64,000 nucleotides of DNA from assembly GCF_015352955.1 (NCBI RefSeq), contig NZ_JACYOX010000013.1:61461-125460 (forward strand), given 5' to 3'. The translations under genes and the position numbers were made by a program. The notes beneath the pieces are model-generated. The model worked only from the letters and a program-made list of their open reading frames with translations, was not told where the DNA came from and did not search any database. Origin of the DNA: Noviherbaspirillum soli (lineage in GTDB: Bacteria > Pseudomonadota > Gammaproteobacteria > Burkholderiales > Burkholderiaceae_D). Below, piece after piece: positions 25,438 through 34,974 of the stretch. Position 1 is the stretch's first letter. Each line of letters starts with the position of its first letter.

Positions 25438-28136
25438 ACCAAAGAAATCCCATCGTCAAAGCGACTTTCATTGTCTTTGCATCCATATGGATTGCAATGA
25501 ACCTCTACACCCTGATCACGGACCCGGTTTTTTTCTGGGAAAACATTCCGAACATGGTGCACGGGGCATTTGTCACCCTCGTAGGCTGCGTGATGGGTGT
25601 TGTTATTACAGCCGGGCTGATTCTTCTTGAACGGTCGCTGGCGCAGATGCGGCTGCAGGGCGGCTCCTTCAATGGCATTACGTCCTCGATCGGCCCCGTT
25701 CCCATCCTGGCGCCGCCGGCCAAGCGCGCAAAGGCAAAGGAATGCCTACCCATCGAGAGCGAGCGGGTCAAGCAGTGGATTGAGGCGAACAAGACCACCA
25801 ATCCAGCCTACGTCACCCTGTTCATGGCTGTCTGGCAAACGCTGTCAGCACACAAGACCCATCCGGCAAGTCATCGCAAGGGGGGCCACGGCGGGAGAAC
25901 GCTTGCGCAGCACTGCATGGCCGTAGCCGATACCGCGCTGGAACTCGCGCCAACCTGGTCCTATGATGGCGTCTATATCAAGCGCCCGGGCAAGTCACCG
26001 AAGCTGATCATTGCCAAGCGAGACGCAAACTATGTGTTCGATCCGCTTGACCCCATCATCCCGGTGCTGGCGCTAGCGCATGATCTTGGTAAGATTGAGG
26101 CGTACAAGTTGCAGCCCGATGGCACGGTACTTACCAGGGAGTCTGGTACGGAGCAGGACGATGCCGGCGTCGAGCACGACCGCCTTGGTTCCCGCATACT
26201 GGCGCGAATCAGTGAGTTTTGGGAACTGCCTCCCAACGATACCCGCACCTTGTCGCGCGTGATTTCTCACTACCACCACCCCAGCGACTTCCCGGTCGAC
26301 AAGGATGGACTTTCCATCGACGACCGCATGACGGCGCTGATGGAATTTCTCATCCTGGCCGACAAGACGACCGGCCAGCGGGAAAGCGGCATCAGTGCTG
26401 CCGCGGCGAACGAGGACACGATTTCCGAAACCGAAGCCGAAGAAATCTATGATGCCTTCTTGTCCTGCGTTACGGAAAAAGGGAGGATCAATGGAACCGG
26501 CGATAGCGAGACGGACAGGTCTTTCAAGATCGGTCAGAAGCATGGAAACCTGATCTACCTTCGCGAAGCGCAACTGCTCGCGGCAATGTGCCGGAAGCTG
26601 GGTGTGTCGATTGAGGCCGGTAGAGGCCGTTTTATTCTTCTCAACCGGATTTTGTCTATACTGACCGAGAAGGGCCTGCTTTTCACGCTCCATAACGGGG
26701 TGGACTTCAAGGCGTATCAGCCGCTGTTCTTCGTGCGTTTTTATCATAGCGAGGAGAGCAATGTCATCGCCAGTTGGCGAGAGACGATCATCATCAGCCC
26801 CACGGTAAAAAACAGCGAACTGGTAGCACTTGTCAGCCTGCCTGCGTTGGCAACTGTCGCCAAAGTTGAGCGGCCATATTTTGCCCACCTGGCCGAGATT
26901 GCCGAACCATCAAAACTGATGGATATGGTGGAACAAGCGTTCGGGCAATCGGTCATCGAAGCTGTACGAGAGGGATTGAACATCAGTGATGCAGTTGCGC
27001 CGATGGTCCTTAATGCCGTATCGCCGTCGAATGCGCCTTCACCTGCTAACGCGGTCGTTGCGCATCCCGCCGTGACCCCGACGGCAGGATGGCTGCCGGG
27101 CGTGGCGAGTGCAGAAACCACTTCCCCACTCACCTTACCAGCGGCCGCTCAGGTGCAACCTCCCGCCGTGGAAGCCAAAGGAGCCGCTGCGGGCTCGGTC
27201 ACCAGTGTCGCGCAAGCTACAGATGCGTCAGACAGCCTCGCCGGAATTGACTGGAAATGCCTGGATGATGAAGTAAAGCGCAATGGCTTTCAGACGACCG
27301 CCCCGATCACAGAAGCACTCCCAATACCTGCTGCAGATCCAACTGTGAATGCACGGGACATCCTTCCGGCCATTCCATCTATCGGGCTTTGTGAGGGTGG
27401 CCTGAGCTTGATTTCACCGGACCAGCACGGCGACCTAATCGCCGATGATCTGGACCTAGTAATTGCTGACACGCTGACTGATACGACGCATGGATATGCC
27501 GAGCCTGCGGACCTCTCTGATCCTATGGCGCCAGAGGCCATATCTGATGTGTCAGTAGGAGGCGATTCAGCCATCATGGAGGCAAACACTACCGAAGGGC
27601 CGTTGGGCATTCCGGAAAATCATGATCGCGGCACGGTCATCCAGGATGTACCGAAAGATCCGACCTCCAAGTATAAAAAGCAAAAGCAGGAAGAAAAGAA
27701 CATGGGTAATTTGGCCCAGCTGCAGCAAATGGCTGAACCTCCCCAGCTATTGCAGCAATTCATGTCGGCAAAGGGAAGTAAGCGTGCTAATGGGAAGCTT
27801 GCTGCTTCACTTGGCACTGGACACAACCCGCCGACTAGATATTCACCAGATAGCGAGAAACTCGACCTAACCGCTCCGCAGCCTCAAATGCCGCACAGAG
27901 AACACCCGAGGAAGAACTCGTATGAAGTATTTCTAGTTTTGGTTCAGCATGCGGTGGAAAATGGATCGCTGCATTCATTGGCAGAAATGGATGGAAAATA
28001 CTTCATCCTCCAGTCAATGATTGAAAAGGTATTTCCTGGCAAGGATATGGCAGAGCAACTTCCAGAACCGTTTGTGGAAAGGCGAACTACTAGCGCCGGG
28101 ATTGTTCTTCTTATACCGGTAGCGAAGTCGTCATGA
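25434..28136 (+). CDS. HD-domain membrane protein resembling MobH/TraI_2 relaxases
   Basis: The product is 900 residues. Two hydrophobic segments lie at about residues 8-22 and 38-62. A domain with G-G-H-G-G-R-T-L-A-Q-H-C follows, then A-H-D-L-G-K (His216-Asp217) and S-H-Y-H-H-P, a metal-binding HD arrangement as in MobH-type relaxases (TraI_2 family). A winged-helix-like segment (R-F-I-L-L-N-R-I-L-S-I-L) comes next, then a 250-residue low-complexity linker. The C-terminal domain (Y-E-V-F-L-V-L-V-Q-H-A-V-E-N-G-S-L) recalls the TraI_2 C-terminal domain. The start at 25434 overlaps the topB stop. A relaxase role, nicking oriT for transfer, is inferred; an HD phosphohydrolase is the alternative. 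Confidence 0.65.
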   Translation: MNQRNPIVKATFIVFASIWIAMNLYTLITDPVFFWENIPNMVHGAFVTLVGCVMGVVITAGLILLERSLAQMRLQGGSFNGITSSIGPVPILAPPAKRAKAKECLPIESERVKQWIEANKTTNPAYVTLFMAVWQTLSAHKTHPASHRKGGHGGRTLAQHCMAVADTALELAPTWSYDGVYIKRPGKSPKLIIAKRDANYVFDPLDPIIPVLALAHDLGKIEAYKLQPDGTVLTRESGTEQDDAGVEHDRLGSRILARISEFWELPPNDTRTLSRVISHYHHPSDFPVDKDGLSIDDRMTALMEFLILADKTTGQRESGISAAAANEDTISETEAEEIYDAFLSCVTEKGRINGTGDSETDRSFKIGQKHGNLIYLREAQLLAAMCRKLGVSIEAGRGRFILLNRILSILTEKGLLFTLHNGVDFKAYQPLFFVRFYHSEESNVIASWRETIIISPTVKNSELVALVSLPALATVAKVERPYFAHLAEIAEPSKLMDMVEQAFGQSVIEAVREGLNISDAVAPMVLNAVSPSNAPSPANAVVAHPAVTPTAGWLPGVASAETTSPLTLPAAAQVQPPAVEAKGAAAGSVTSVAQATDASDSLAGIDWKCLDDEVKRNGFQTTAPITEALPIPAADPTVNARDILPAIPSIGLCEGGLSLISPDQHGDLIADDLDLVIADTLTDTTHGYAEPADLSDPMAPEAISDVSVGGDSAIMEANTTEGPLGIPENHDRGTVIQDVPKDPTSKYKKQKQEEKNMGNLAQLQQMAEPPQLLQQFMSAKGSKRANGKLAASLGTGHNPPTRYSPDSEKLDLTAPQPQMPHREHPRKNSYEVFLVLVQHAVENGSLHSLAEMDGKYFILQSMIEKVFPGKDMAEQLPEPFVERRTTSAGIVLLIPVAKSS

Positions 28137-28453
28137 AACCCCATATAGACTTTTCGCTAGCCAAGGGAAATTCTGCTGGTCAAACTGGCCACCTAAGAGA
28201 AAAGATGCCCGGCGTCACCGCTTGGATAGATTCCCTGCGAGAAGCCTTCGGTAAGGAGATGGTCGATCAGATGATTCGAACTGGCTTAAGAAAGGGAACA
28301 TTCTGGGCTGTCGAAAATGGCTTGGTGGTTGGCCAGCCGCCGACGGACGTACTGGAAAAACATCGAGCAGGATTTCCGAGTCCTGTAGCATCGGTCGAAA
28401 TACCCGAAAAGACTCATCCGGAACCGGTAATTGATCGACGCTGGCCGAGTTAA
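28133..28453 (+). CDS. Hypothetical protein, last gene of the topB operon
   Basis: The 106-residue soluble protein starts within the stop of the MobH-like gene (ATGA overlap). It contains W-I-D-S-L-R-E-A-F-G and K-G-T-F-W-A-V-E-N-G. No family is recognised. The coupling suggests a partner of the HD protein. Confidence 0.6.
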   Translation: MKPHIDFSLAKGNSAGQTGHLREKMPGVTAWIDSLREAFGKEMVDQMIRTGLRKGTFWAVENGLVVGQPPTDVLEKHRAGFPSPVASVEIPEKTHPEPVIDRRWPS

Positions 28454-28506
28454 TATCCCTTGCAGATCCCGGCGGATTTGTCGCTGGCGTATCAAGCGCA
28501 TAGAAA

Positions 28507-28540
28507 AACCCCCGACGTCTGGTGGACGTTCGGGGGTTTG
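28507..28540. terminator. Bidirectional terminator
   Basis: The stem AACCCCCGA-CGTC / GACGTTCGGGGGTT has one unpaired base. It lies between the convergent topB operon and the coiled-coil gene, with a T-run on each strand. Confidence 0.8.
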
Positions 28541-28551
28541 AAATTTTTAGA

Positions 28552-28905
28552 TCAGAAGAAGCTTTTAGCAAAAAGAGATAAGCCAGTTACCACGCTAGTA
28601 GCTAGCATCCAGTGCATTAATTTCATATCAGCTCGGATTTGAGTAAATTCGGATCGAAATTCAGAGCGAAGCTCCGATGTCTTAATATCCAAATCGTTCC
28701 TGAGCGCACTTACTTCGGTCCTGACCTTACCAAGGTCTTCTTTAAGAACACTAATGTCTTCTTTGGTAGCAAGGGTAGTGGAAGTCGATTGCTCGAGCAC
28801 CGTTGATAAAGCCTCAGCACTCGCCTTGGCATGTGCTTCAGGCATGCCTGCGGACCTCAGTTTCTCGACGTAACGCAAGGTATCGAATTGGATTGTCATA
28901 GTCAT
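28552..28905 (-). CDS. DUF1640-type coiled-coil membrane-anchored protein
   Basis: The 117-residue product has an N-terminal helix (F-D-T-L-R-Y-V-E-K-L-R-S-A-G-M-P-E-A-H-A), a long coiled coil (about residues 45-95, heptads of L/V with E/K/R) and a C-terminal hydrophobic segment. This matches the DUF1640 family, distantly related to mitochondrial MCUR1/CCDC90 proteins, which is often found on bacterial mobile elements with unknown role. The start is supported by AGGAATAAG. Confidence 0.75.
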   Translation of the reverse strand: MTMTIQFDTLRYVEKLRSAGMPEAHAKASAEALSTVLEQSTSTTLATKEDISVLKEDLGKVRTEVSALRNDLDIKTSELRSEFRSEFTQIRADMKLMHWMLATSVVTGLSLFAKSFF

Positions 28906-29412
28906 ATCTTATTCCTAAATAGTTGATTACGCAAAATCCGTGCAGCAAGAGGTATCTGTCAGCAAAGGAGCTGCTGACTCTCGAACGTTGACCGGGTTCA
29001 GGAAAATGAAAGACACGACAACATAAGGATAAGCGCTTGGCGTCGCTACGGTGTAATCGTGCCGGAGGCGGTCACAATTACTGCAATTTCCGAGTCAGAG
29101 TTGCAATTAAATCATCAGCGTTGGTGCAATTTGCCCTTGGCGCCTCGGCGATGCCGGGAAATGTAGGGCCGACCATGTGGTTGGCCCTTTCTTCTGAGCG
29201 GGGAGAAGTGGTGACGAAGGTGTCCGCTTTGGCAGCACAAACGGTCAAAGTGATCGGATCTCGTTATGCCGCAGATCGGCCAAGGGACTAAACCGCTCGC
29301 GCGGTAGGAGGCTCCGCCTGAGCGCCGGTGGTTCGTCACAGAAGGACAAGGGCGCGATTTTCTATCCTGAGGAATGAGGCAATCCGCCTCGTTTTCCGAC
29401 AGGAGCCCAGCC
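28906..29412. other. Intergenic region holding the left end of the IS91-type element
   Basis: An imperfect palindrome at 29053-29081 (arms GTAATCGTG and CACAATTAC) is a candidate element terminus. GC-rich hairpin sequences occur at about 29290-29330. No gene was seen. Confidence 0.4.
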
Positions 29413-30288
29413 ATGATCGCGCCCACTCACCCCATCAGTCCATTGCGCCAACGCATGATCGACGACATGCGGATGCGCCAACTTGCCCCCAAGACCCAAC
29501 ATCATTACCTGCGTGCCGTGCGGCAGTTTGCGGGCTTTCTCGGGCGCTCCCCCGACACGGCGACCGCCGAGGATCTGCGCCGCTATCAATTGCACCTGGT
29601 CGACGGTGGCACCTCGCCTGTCTCGCTCAATGCGGCCATCACAGCACTGAAGTTCTTCTTCGCCATCACGGCCGACCAGGCCGAGTTGATGGCCAGGATG
29701 CAGCCGGTGCGGGTGCCGCGCACCCTGCCGGTGGTATTGAGCCGCGAGGAAGTCGCGCGCCTGATCGCCGCCGCCGAGAATCTCAAGCACCAGACGGCGC
29801 TCTCGGTCGCCTACGGCGCGGGGCTGCGCGCCAGCGAAGTGGTCGCGCTGAAGGTGGCCGATATCGACAGCCAGCGCATGACCTTGCGCATCGAACAGGG
29901 CAAGGGCCGCAAGGACCGGTACGCGATGCTCTCGCCGGTGCTGCTCGAGCGCCTGCGCGTGTGGTGGCGCACCGCCCGCGCACAGGGCAAGATGCCCGAC
30001 GGCGGCTGGCTGTTTCCCGGCCTGGATCCGATCGATCCGCTCAGCACCCGGCAGCTCAATCGGGCCATCCATGCGGCCGCCCAAGCGGCCCGCATCGACA
30101 AGCGCGTCTCGATGCATACCCTGCGCCACAGTTTCGCCACCCACCTGCTGGAGCAGAAGGTCGATATCCGCGTGATCCAGGTCCTGCTGGGGCACAAGAA
30201 GCTCGATACCACGGCCCTGTATGCCCAGGTCGCCACCGACCTCTTGCGCGAGGTGGTCAGCCCGCTGGAGCACTTGCATCCCGCGTAG
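29413..30288 (+). CDS. Tyrosine recombinase of the IS91-type element
   Basis: The 291-residue product has an N-terminal SAM-like core-binding domain (L-A-P-K-T-Q-H-H-Y-L) and a catalytic domain with the full tyrosine recombinase set: Arg in G-L-R-A-S-E, H-T-L-R-H-S-F-A-T, L-G-H-K and the nucleophile in A-L-Y-A-Q-V. The start at 29413 follows AGGAG. Recombinases of this type accompany IS91 transposases and may resolve or assist transposition. Confidence 0.9.
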   Translation: MIAPTHPISPLRQRMIDDMRMRQLAPKTQHHYLRAVRQFAGFLGRSPDTATAEDLRRYQLHLVDGGTSPVSLNAAITALKFFFAITADQAELMARMQPVRVPRTLPVVLSREEVARLIAAAENLKHQTALSVAYGAGLRASEVVALKVADIDSQRMTLRIEQGKGRKDRYAMLSPVLLERLRVWWRTARAQGKMPDGGWLFPGLDPIDPLSTRQLNRAIHAAAQAARIDKRVSMHTLRHSFATHLLEQKVDIRVIQVLLGHKKLDTTALYAQVATDLLREVVSPLEHLHPA

Positions 30289-30297
30289 AGCAGGCGC

Positions 30298-31491
30298 ATG
30301 GCGCGTGCCGCCCTCGAAGTCGCCGACATCTTCCGCACCCACGGTCCCGCCTGGCGACAGACGGCGTCCCTGAGCCTGGGCCAGCGAAAGGTGATGTCGG
30401 CCATCGAACAGTGCCGCACCGCGGCGCTGGGCGGCCATGTGCTGCGCTGCGACGCCTGCGAGCAAGTCGAGGTCGCCTACAACTCTTGCCGCAACCGGCA
30501 TTGCCCGAAATGCCAGGCCAGCGCCGCGCAACGCTGGCTCGAAGACCGCCAGGCGGATCTCTTGCCAGTGCCGTATTACCACGTGGTGTTCACCTTGCCG
30601 GCCCCGATCAGCGCCATTGCCTATACCAACAAGGCCGTCCTCTATGGGCTGCTGTTCGATCTGGCGGCCGAAACCCTGCGCACCATTGCCGCGGATCGCC
30701 GGCATCTGGGCGCCCAGATCGGTGCGACCCTGGTCTTGCACACCTGGGGCTCGGCGCTGACCCACCATCCGCATGTCCACGGCATCGTCCCCGGTGGCGG
30801 GCTGTCGTCCGACGGCGAGCGCTGGGTGGCGTGCAAGCCGGGCTTCTTCCTGCCAGTGCGCGTGCTCTCGCGACTGTTCCGACGCCGCTTCCTCGAGGAA
30901 CTCGCCCGGGCCCATGACAGCGGCCAGTTGCAGTTCTTCGGTGAACACGCCGGCCTGAGCGATGCGAACGCCTTCGCTGCATGGCTGACGCCGCTGCGGC
31001 AACGCGAGTGGGTGGTCTACGCCAAACGCCCGTTCGCCGGGCCGGCGGCGGTGCTGGCGTATCTGTCACGCTATACGCACCGGGTCGCGATTTCCAATGC
31101 CCGACTGGTGGCCATGGACGAGCACGGCATCACCTTCCGCTGGAAGGATTACCGGGCCAAGGGGAAGACGCGCTACAAGACCATGACGCTGGAGGCGCAC
31201 GAATTCATGCGCCGGTTCCTGCTGCACGTCCTGCCTGGCGGATTTCACCGCATCCGTCACTATGGGTTGCTGGCCAATGCCGGGCGCCGGAGGAACCTTG
31301 CGCGAGCGCGTGCGTTGCTGCTGTGTGAAGCGCGTGAGGCCGATGGCGCACCGCAGGACGCAGCGGCGCCGGTCAAACCGGTCCAGCCGCCATTCGTTTG
31401 TCGGTGCTGCGGTGCAGTGATGCACATCATCGAGACGTTCCTGCGCCGCCAACCAATCCGCGCGCCACCGCCATCACGAGGGCCAGCATGA
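30298..31491 (+). CDS. IS91-family rolling-circle transposase
   Basis: The 397-residue HUH-type transposase has an N-terminal zinc-binding region (L-R-C-D-A-C-E, N-R-H-C-P-K-C-Q). The HUH motif is H-H-P-H-V-H, and the catalytic tyrosine region is Y-L-S-R-Y-T-H-R. It moves the element by a rolling-circle mechanism. The start 10 bases after the recombinase stop suggests one transcript. It appears full length. Confidence 0.93.
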   Translation: MARAALEVADIFRTHGPAWRQTASLSLGQRKVMSAIEQCRTAALGGHVLRCDACEQVEVAYNSCRNRHCPKCQASAAQRWLEDRQADLLPVPYYHVVFTLPAPISAIAYTNKAVLYGLLFDLAAETLRTIAADRRHLGAQIGATLVLHTWGSALTHHPHVHGIVPGGGLSSDGERWVACKPGFFLPVRVLSRLFRRRFLEELARAHDSGQLQFFGEHAGLSDANAFAAWLTPLRQREWVVYAKRPFAGPAAVLAYLSRYTHRVAISNARLVAMDEHGITFRWKDYRAKGKTRYKTMTLEAHEFMRRFLLHVLPGGFHRIRHYGLLANAGRRRNLARARALLLCEAREADGAPQDAAAPVKPVQPPFVCRCCGAVMHIIETFLRRQPIRAPPPSRGPA

Positions 31492-32061
31492 CCCAAGGCA
31501 TCGCTTCCACGCCAAGCGGTACATCGGTTCCGTGTTCGCCATCGCGGATCGCGAAAGGCTTTGCCTTGCGCTGCAATGAGGCCGATTCCTGCTGCGCCGA
31601 CCCCCAAGAATCCGGCACCACCACGCCTTCGCCAGGCATCGGCAAGAGATCGCTGTACGAAGTGCTTGTCAGCTCGCCGCGTTCAACCCTGCTTTACGCA
31701 AACAAACCCCATAGCCATCGCTGCTGTTCCCACCGCATCGGTCCATTCCGCGGTTTCCTCCTTTGAGGCTTGTACGACGCCTGCCCGCGCCGTTTGCTGG
31801 TACCTCGCCTGTCCTCTCCTGAGGGCAGGCATCCTACAACCCTTAACAATAGAAGGCATTCGACCACAAGACTGGAATGACCGTTATCGGCCTTTGAGCG
31901 GCCGTTCTACGTTCATACTGATGAGATGACGCTGCGGCGATATCTGTCCTGTCTACGATCTGGTTACTCGTATGGGTTGAGACAAGCTATATCGAAGTTC
32001 ATTCGGTCATCCCCAGTCGTAATCACGCATAATTTATTCTCCTGTTTTCCTGATTTTACCA
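31492..32061. other. Non-coding right flank of the IS91-type element
   Basis: Overlapping reading frames here have atypical composition and no start signals. The hairpin CGGCC/GGCCG at 31888-31904 followed by GTTC is a candidate oriIS. No other gene was seen before the histidine kinase. Confidence 0.4.
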
Positions 32062-34275
32062 ATGACGTCAGAATTGCATAGTAGCAACGGTTCCTCCGCC
32101 GATGCTGTCAGTATGGCCGAACGTTTTCGTTCCCATGACTGGCCATCTACACCGCTTGGGCCGCAAGAATCCTGGCCGGAAAGCTTGCGCTTGATTCTCG
32201 ATGTCTGCTTTTCTTCTCAATTTCCCATTGCCGTCTGGTGGGGGCCGGACCTGATCCAGTTTTATAACGAGGGGTATCGCCCTATCCTAGGTGCGACGAA
32301 GCATCCACAAGCCTTCGGCAGATCGGCGCGTGAGACTTGGCCTGAAATCTGGACAACCATTGGCCCGATGATTGAACAAGTTATGAGCAGAGGGGAAGCG
32401 GTCAGGGGTGAAGACATGGAGCTTACCCTAGAGCGCAATGGCTATCCCGAACTTTGTTACTTTACCTTTTCATACAGTCCGATCCGTGACCTTTCCGGCA
32501 ATATTGTTGGCATGTTCACTGCAGCGGTGGAGACAACTGAGCGTGTGCTCAGTGAACGGCGGCAGAGGTTTCAGATGACGGTGGCCGACCGTTCGCGCGA
32601 ACTTGGCGAGCCAGACGAGGTGATTGCGGCTGCAACTGAGCTTCTTGCAAACCACTTGAATGTTTCCCGTGCGTATTACGCTGAAATAGATGCTTCAACC
32701 CGAACATTCCACATACCCGCAAAGTGGACTGTTTCCAGAAATTTGCCTGATCTACCTGAAGCAGGAAGGATCGAGGATTTTAGTCCGGCGCTGCTGTGTA
32801 GTCTGCGGAAAGGCTTGCCATTCATCGCTTATGATTTACAAACTGATGAGCGCACCAGCATGTATGCTCCCGCATACGCCGCCCTCGCCATAAGGTCCAT
32901 TGTTATTGTCCCTTTAGTCAAGTCCGGCTGCCTGCGCGCTAATTTCAACCTTGCGCATACCGAGGCGCGACGCTGGACCAACGAAGATATTGCTATCGTG
33001 ACAATGGTAGCAGAGCGCACGTGGGAGGCGATCGAACGTGCCCGTGCCGAGTCGGCGCTGCGAATGGAAAATGAAAATACGAAGCGTGCCGAAGCGGCAT
33101 TGCGCCAACTAGACCACCGCAAGAATGAGTTTCTTGCAATGCTCGCGCACGAACTGCGTAATCCATTAGCCCCGATTAGCGCTGCTGCCGATTTGTTACG
33201 CGTGGCGAAACTGGATGAAGCACGGATAAGTCAGACAAGCAGAGTCATCACAAGACAGGTCGCGCATTTGAATAGCTTGGTCGATGACCTTATGGACGTT
33301 TCCCGCGTAACGCGTGGGCTTGTAAAGTTAAACAGGCAGTTGGTCGATGCGAAGCGCATCATCGCCGATGCGGTCGAACAAGTCGGTCCTTTGATCGAAG
33401 CGCGACGTCATCAGCTTGTCGTGCACACCGCACCTGAAGCCGCTTATATTCTGGGAGATTACAAGCGGCTGGTACAAGTCCTGACGAATCTCCTTCATAA
33501 CGCGGCAAAGTACACTCCGGAAGGCGGCCACATTGTTTTGCGTATGGAGGTATGCGATGGCCAAGTTTCATTCATGGTCGCTGATAACGGTGTTGGTATG
33601 CAGCCGGACTTGGTCAAGCGGGCATTTGAGTTGTTCGTCCAGGGAGAGCGGACGCCAGACAGATCAGCCGGCGGTTTGGGAATCGGTCTGGCGCTGGTGA
33701 AAAGCTTGGTGGAGCTACACCAGGGTAAGGTCTCTGTAGTTAGTAGGGGAGTCGGGACAGGTTCTGAATTTACCGTCATGTTGCCTCGTGTTAGCAGACC
33801 GTCGGAATCCTACGTATCCGAACACGACGCCAAGCTCCAGTTATCCGACACATGTCTGCGCTTGATGGTCGTAGATGACAACGTGGATGCTGCCCAAATG
33901 TTAGGCATGCTACTGCAAGCCGTGGGGCATCAGGTGTCTATCGAGCATGAGTCCCAAAGAGCACTTGAGCGTGCGCGCATCGAAAGGCCAGACGCATGCC
34001 TGCTCGACATTGGCCTGCCGGATATGGACGGCAATGAACTGGCACGACGCCTGCGTGCTCAGCACGAGACCGCTGGTTCGCTGCTGATAGCCATTACTGG
34101 ATATGGGCAGGAACATGACCGCGAGGTCGCAAATGCTGCAGGATTCGACCATCATTTTGTGAAGCCTATCGATACGGCGCAGTTGATCGCTTTATTATCC
34201 GAGTTGGTTGACGACAAGGTTGCCGACCAAGCCGTGGGTAGGCATGGACTGCAACGAAGGACACCATCGGACTGA
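32062..34275 (+). CDS. Hybrid sensor histidine kinase (PAS-GAF-HisKA-HATPase-REC)
   Basis: The 737-residue soluble kinase has an N-terminal PAS-like domain (about residues 20-160, starting L-G-P-Q-E-S-W-P) and a GAF domain (about 175-325). The dimerisation/phosphoacceptor helix L-A-H-E-L-R-N-P carries His363. The ATPase domain has N-L-L-H-N-A-A-K-Y-T and G-L-G-I-G-L-A-L, and the C-terminal receiver has its phospho-acceptor Asp649 in L-L-D-I-G-L-P-D. No transmembrane segment is seen, so it senses a cytoplasmic signal. All catalytic residues are present. No output regulator is adjacent; the EAL gene at 35-36.8 kb is a possible downstream partner. Confidence 0.9.
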   Translation: MTSELHSSNGSSADAVSMAERFRSHDWPSTPLGPQESWPESLRLILDVCFSSQFPIAVWWGPDLIQFYNEGYRPILGATKHPQAFGRSARETWPEIWTTIGPMIEQVMSRGEAVRGEDMELTLERNGYPELCYFTFSYSPIRDLSGNIVGMFTAAVETTERVLSERRQRFQMTVADRSRELGEPDEVIAAATELLANHLNVSRAYYAEIDASTRTFHIPAKWTVSRNLPDLPEAGRIEDFSPALLCSLRKGLPFIAYDLQTDERTSMYAPAYAALAIRSIVIVPLVKSGCLRANFNLAHTEARRWTNEDIAIVTMVAERTWEAIERARAESALRMENENTKRAEAALRQLDHRKNEFLAMLAHELRNPLAPISAAADLLRVAKLDEARISQTSRVITRQVAHLNSLVDDLMDVSRVTRGLVKLNRQLVDAKRIIADAVEQVGPLIEARRHQLVVHTAPEAAYILGDYKRLVQVLTNLLHNAAKYTPEGGHIVLRMEVCDGQVSFMVADNGVGMQPDLVKRAFELFVQGERTPDRSAGGLGIGLALVKSLVELHQGKVSVVSRGVGTGSEFTVMLPRVSRPSESYVSEHDAKLQLSDTCLRLMVVDDNVDAAQMLGMLLQAVGHQVSIEHESQRALERARIERPDACLLDIGLPDMDGNELARRLRAQHETAGSLLIAITGYGQEHDREVANAAGFDHHFVKPIDTAQLIALLSELVDDKVADQAVGRHGLQRRTPSD

Positions 34276-34609
34276 TAAACCGGTCTACAAGTTGCCCACA
34301 GTCCATTCTGGCGGACAAGTACCTATTCTATCGAATGAGTTAGCAAATTCAGATATTCGCTAGCCAGGGATATCCGGCTGCTAATGCTTTGATAGCAGCA
34401 GTTCGCACAATCAGATGAATGACTGCAAGCGTCGATTTTCTCCGGTCCGGCTACGGCAACAGCCGGCCAAGAGCGGGCGTTGGCGAACCAAGTATGAAAG
34501 GCTGCTCAGTTTCCAAATGCAGCCATTGGCGCTTTCTCAGGTTGAGTTTTGTATAAATGCACGTAGCCTTATGAAAATGCATGATGAGTGGCTAGTACAA
34601 TAAGACAGT
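34276..34609. other. Intergenic stretch
   Basis: No supported gene was seen between the histidine kinase and the small zinc-ribbon gene. A 62-codon frame at 34415 lacks a ribosome site and any recognisable feature. Confidence 0.4.
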
Positions 34610-34816
34610 TTAATAAGCGACCTGATTTAAGCCGTTCTCTTCCTCCCGCGACAACGGGTGAGTGAGGTAGACGCACTCATCTTCCCCCTCGTAGTTATTT
34701 CCACAGTGAGGGCAAACAATATTTGTCATGCCTCTTATAGGGGATTCGTGAGCGCTAAACTCATTGACCTGAAAGTGTCTTTTGCAGTCAGCATGCGCAC
34801 ACTGTGTAACGTACAT
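34610..34816 (-). CDS. Small zinc-ribbon-like protein
   Basis: The 68-residue product has Q-C-A-H-A-D-C near the start and C-P-H-C in the middle, a pattern that could bind one zinc ion. It has no strong ribosome site. It is kept because of the regular cysteine pairs and good length, but it may not be expressed. Confidence 0.45.
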   Translation of the reverse strand: MYVTQCAHADCKRHFQVNEFSAHESPIRGMTNIVCPHCGNNYEGEDECVYLTHPLSREEENGLNQVAY

Positions 34817-34974
34817 TTCGAATTTGGCAATAACTTGCGGTTAGTAACTGACGTTGATGTTATCAATCTGAAAAAATGTGTGCGCGAGGATACCTGAGCC
34901 ATTGATTGTAATCAATGTTTGATGTTGGTTTGTTGCCACCGCCAATCCTTTATCTATTCGCCAGGCGCGGCACC

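Larger units (their letters stand above)
29053..31914 (+). mobile_element. IS91-type element with accessory tyrosine recombinase (ends approximate)
   Basis: A tyrosine recombinase and an IS91 transposase lie head to tail with a 9-base gap, as in a known subset of IS91 elements. The left limit is set at the palindrome 29053-29081. The right limit is set near a CGGCC/GGCCG hairpin followed by GTTC at 31911-31914. Both limits are inferred from IS91 end structure and are uncertain. The two genes are GC-richer than their surroundings. Confidence 0.5.

Noticed and set aside
29362..31002. 546-codon leftward frame and a 529-codon rightward frame overlapping the IS91-type genes
   Set aside because: The recombinase and transposase in the accepted frames have complete catalytic motifs; the long alternatives are GC-driven shadows.
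31398..31766. 122-codon frame after the IS91 transposase
   Set aside because: It overlaps the transposase end, has shadow-like composition and no start signal.
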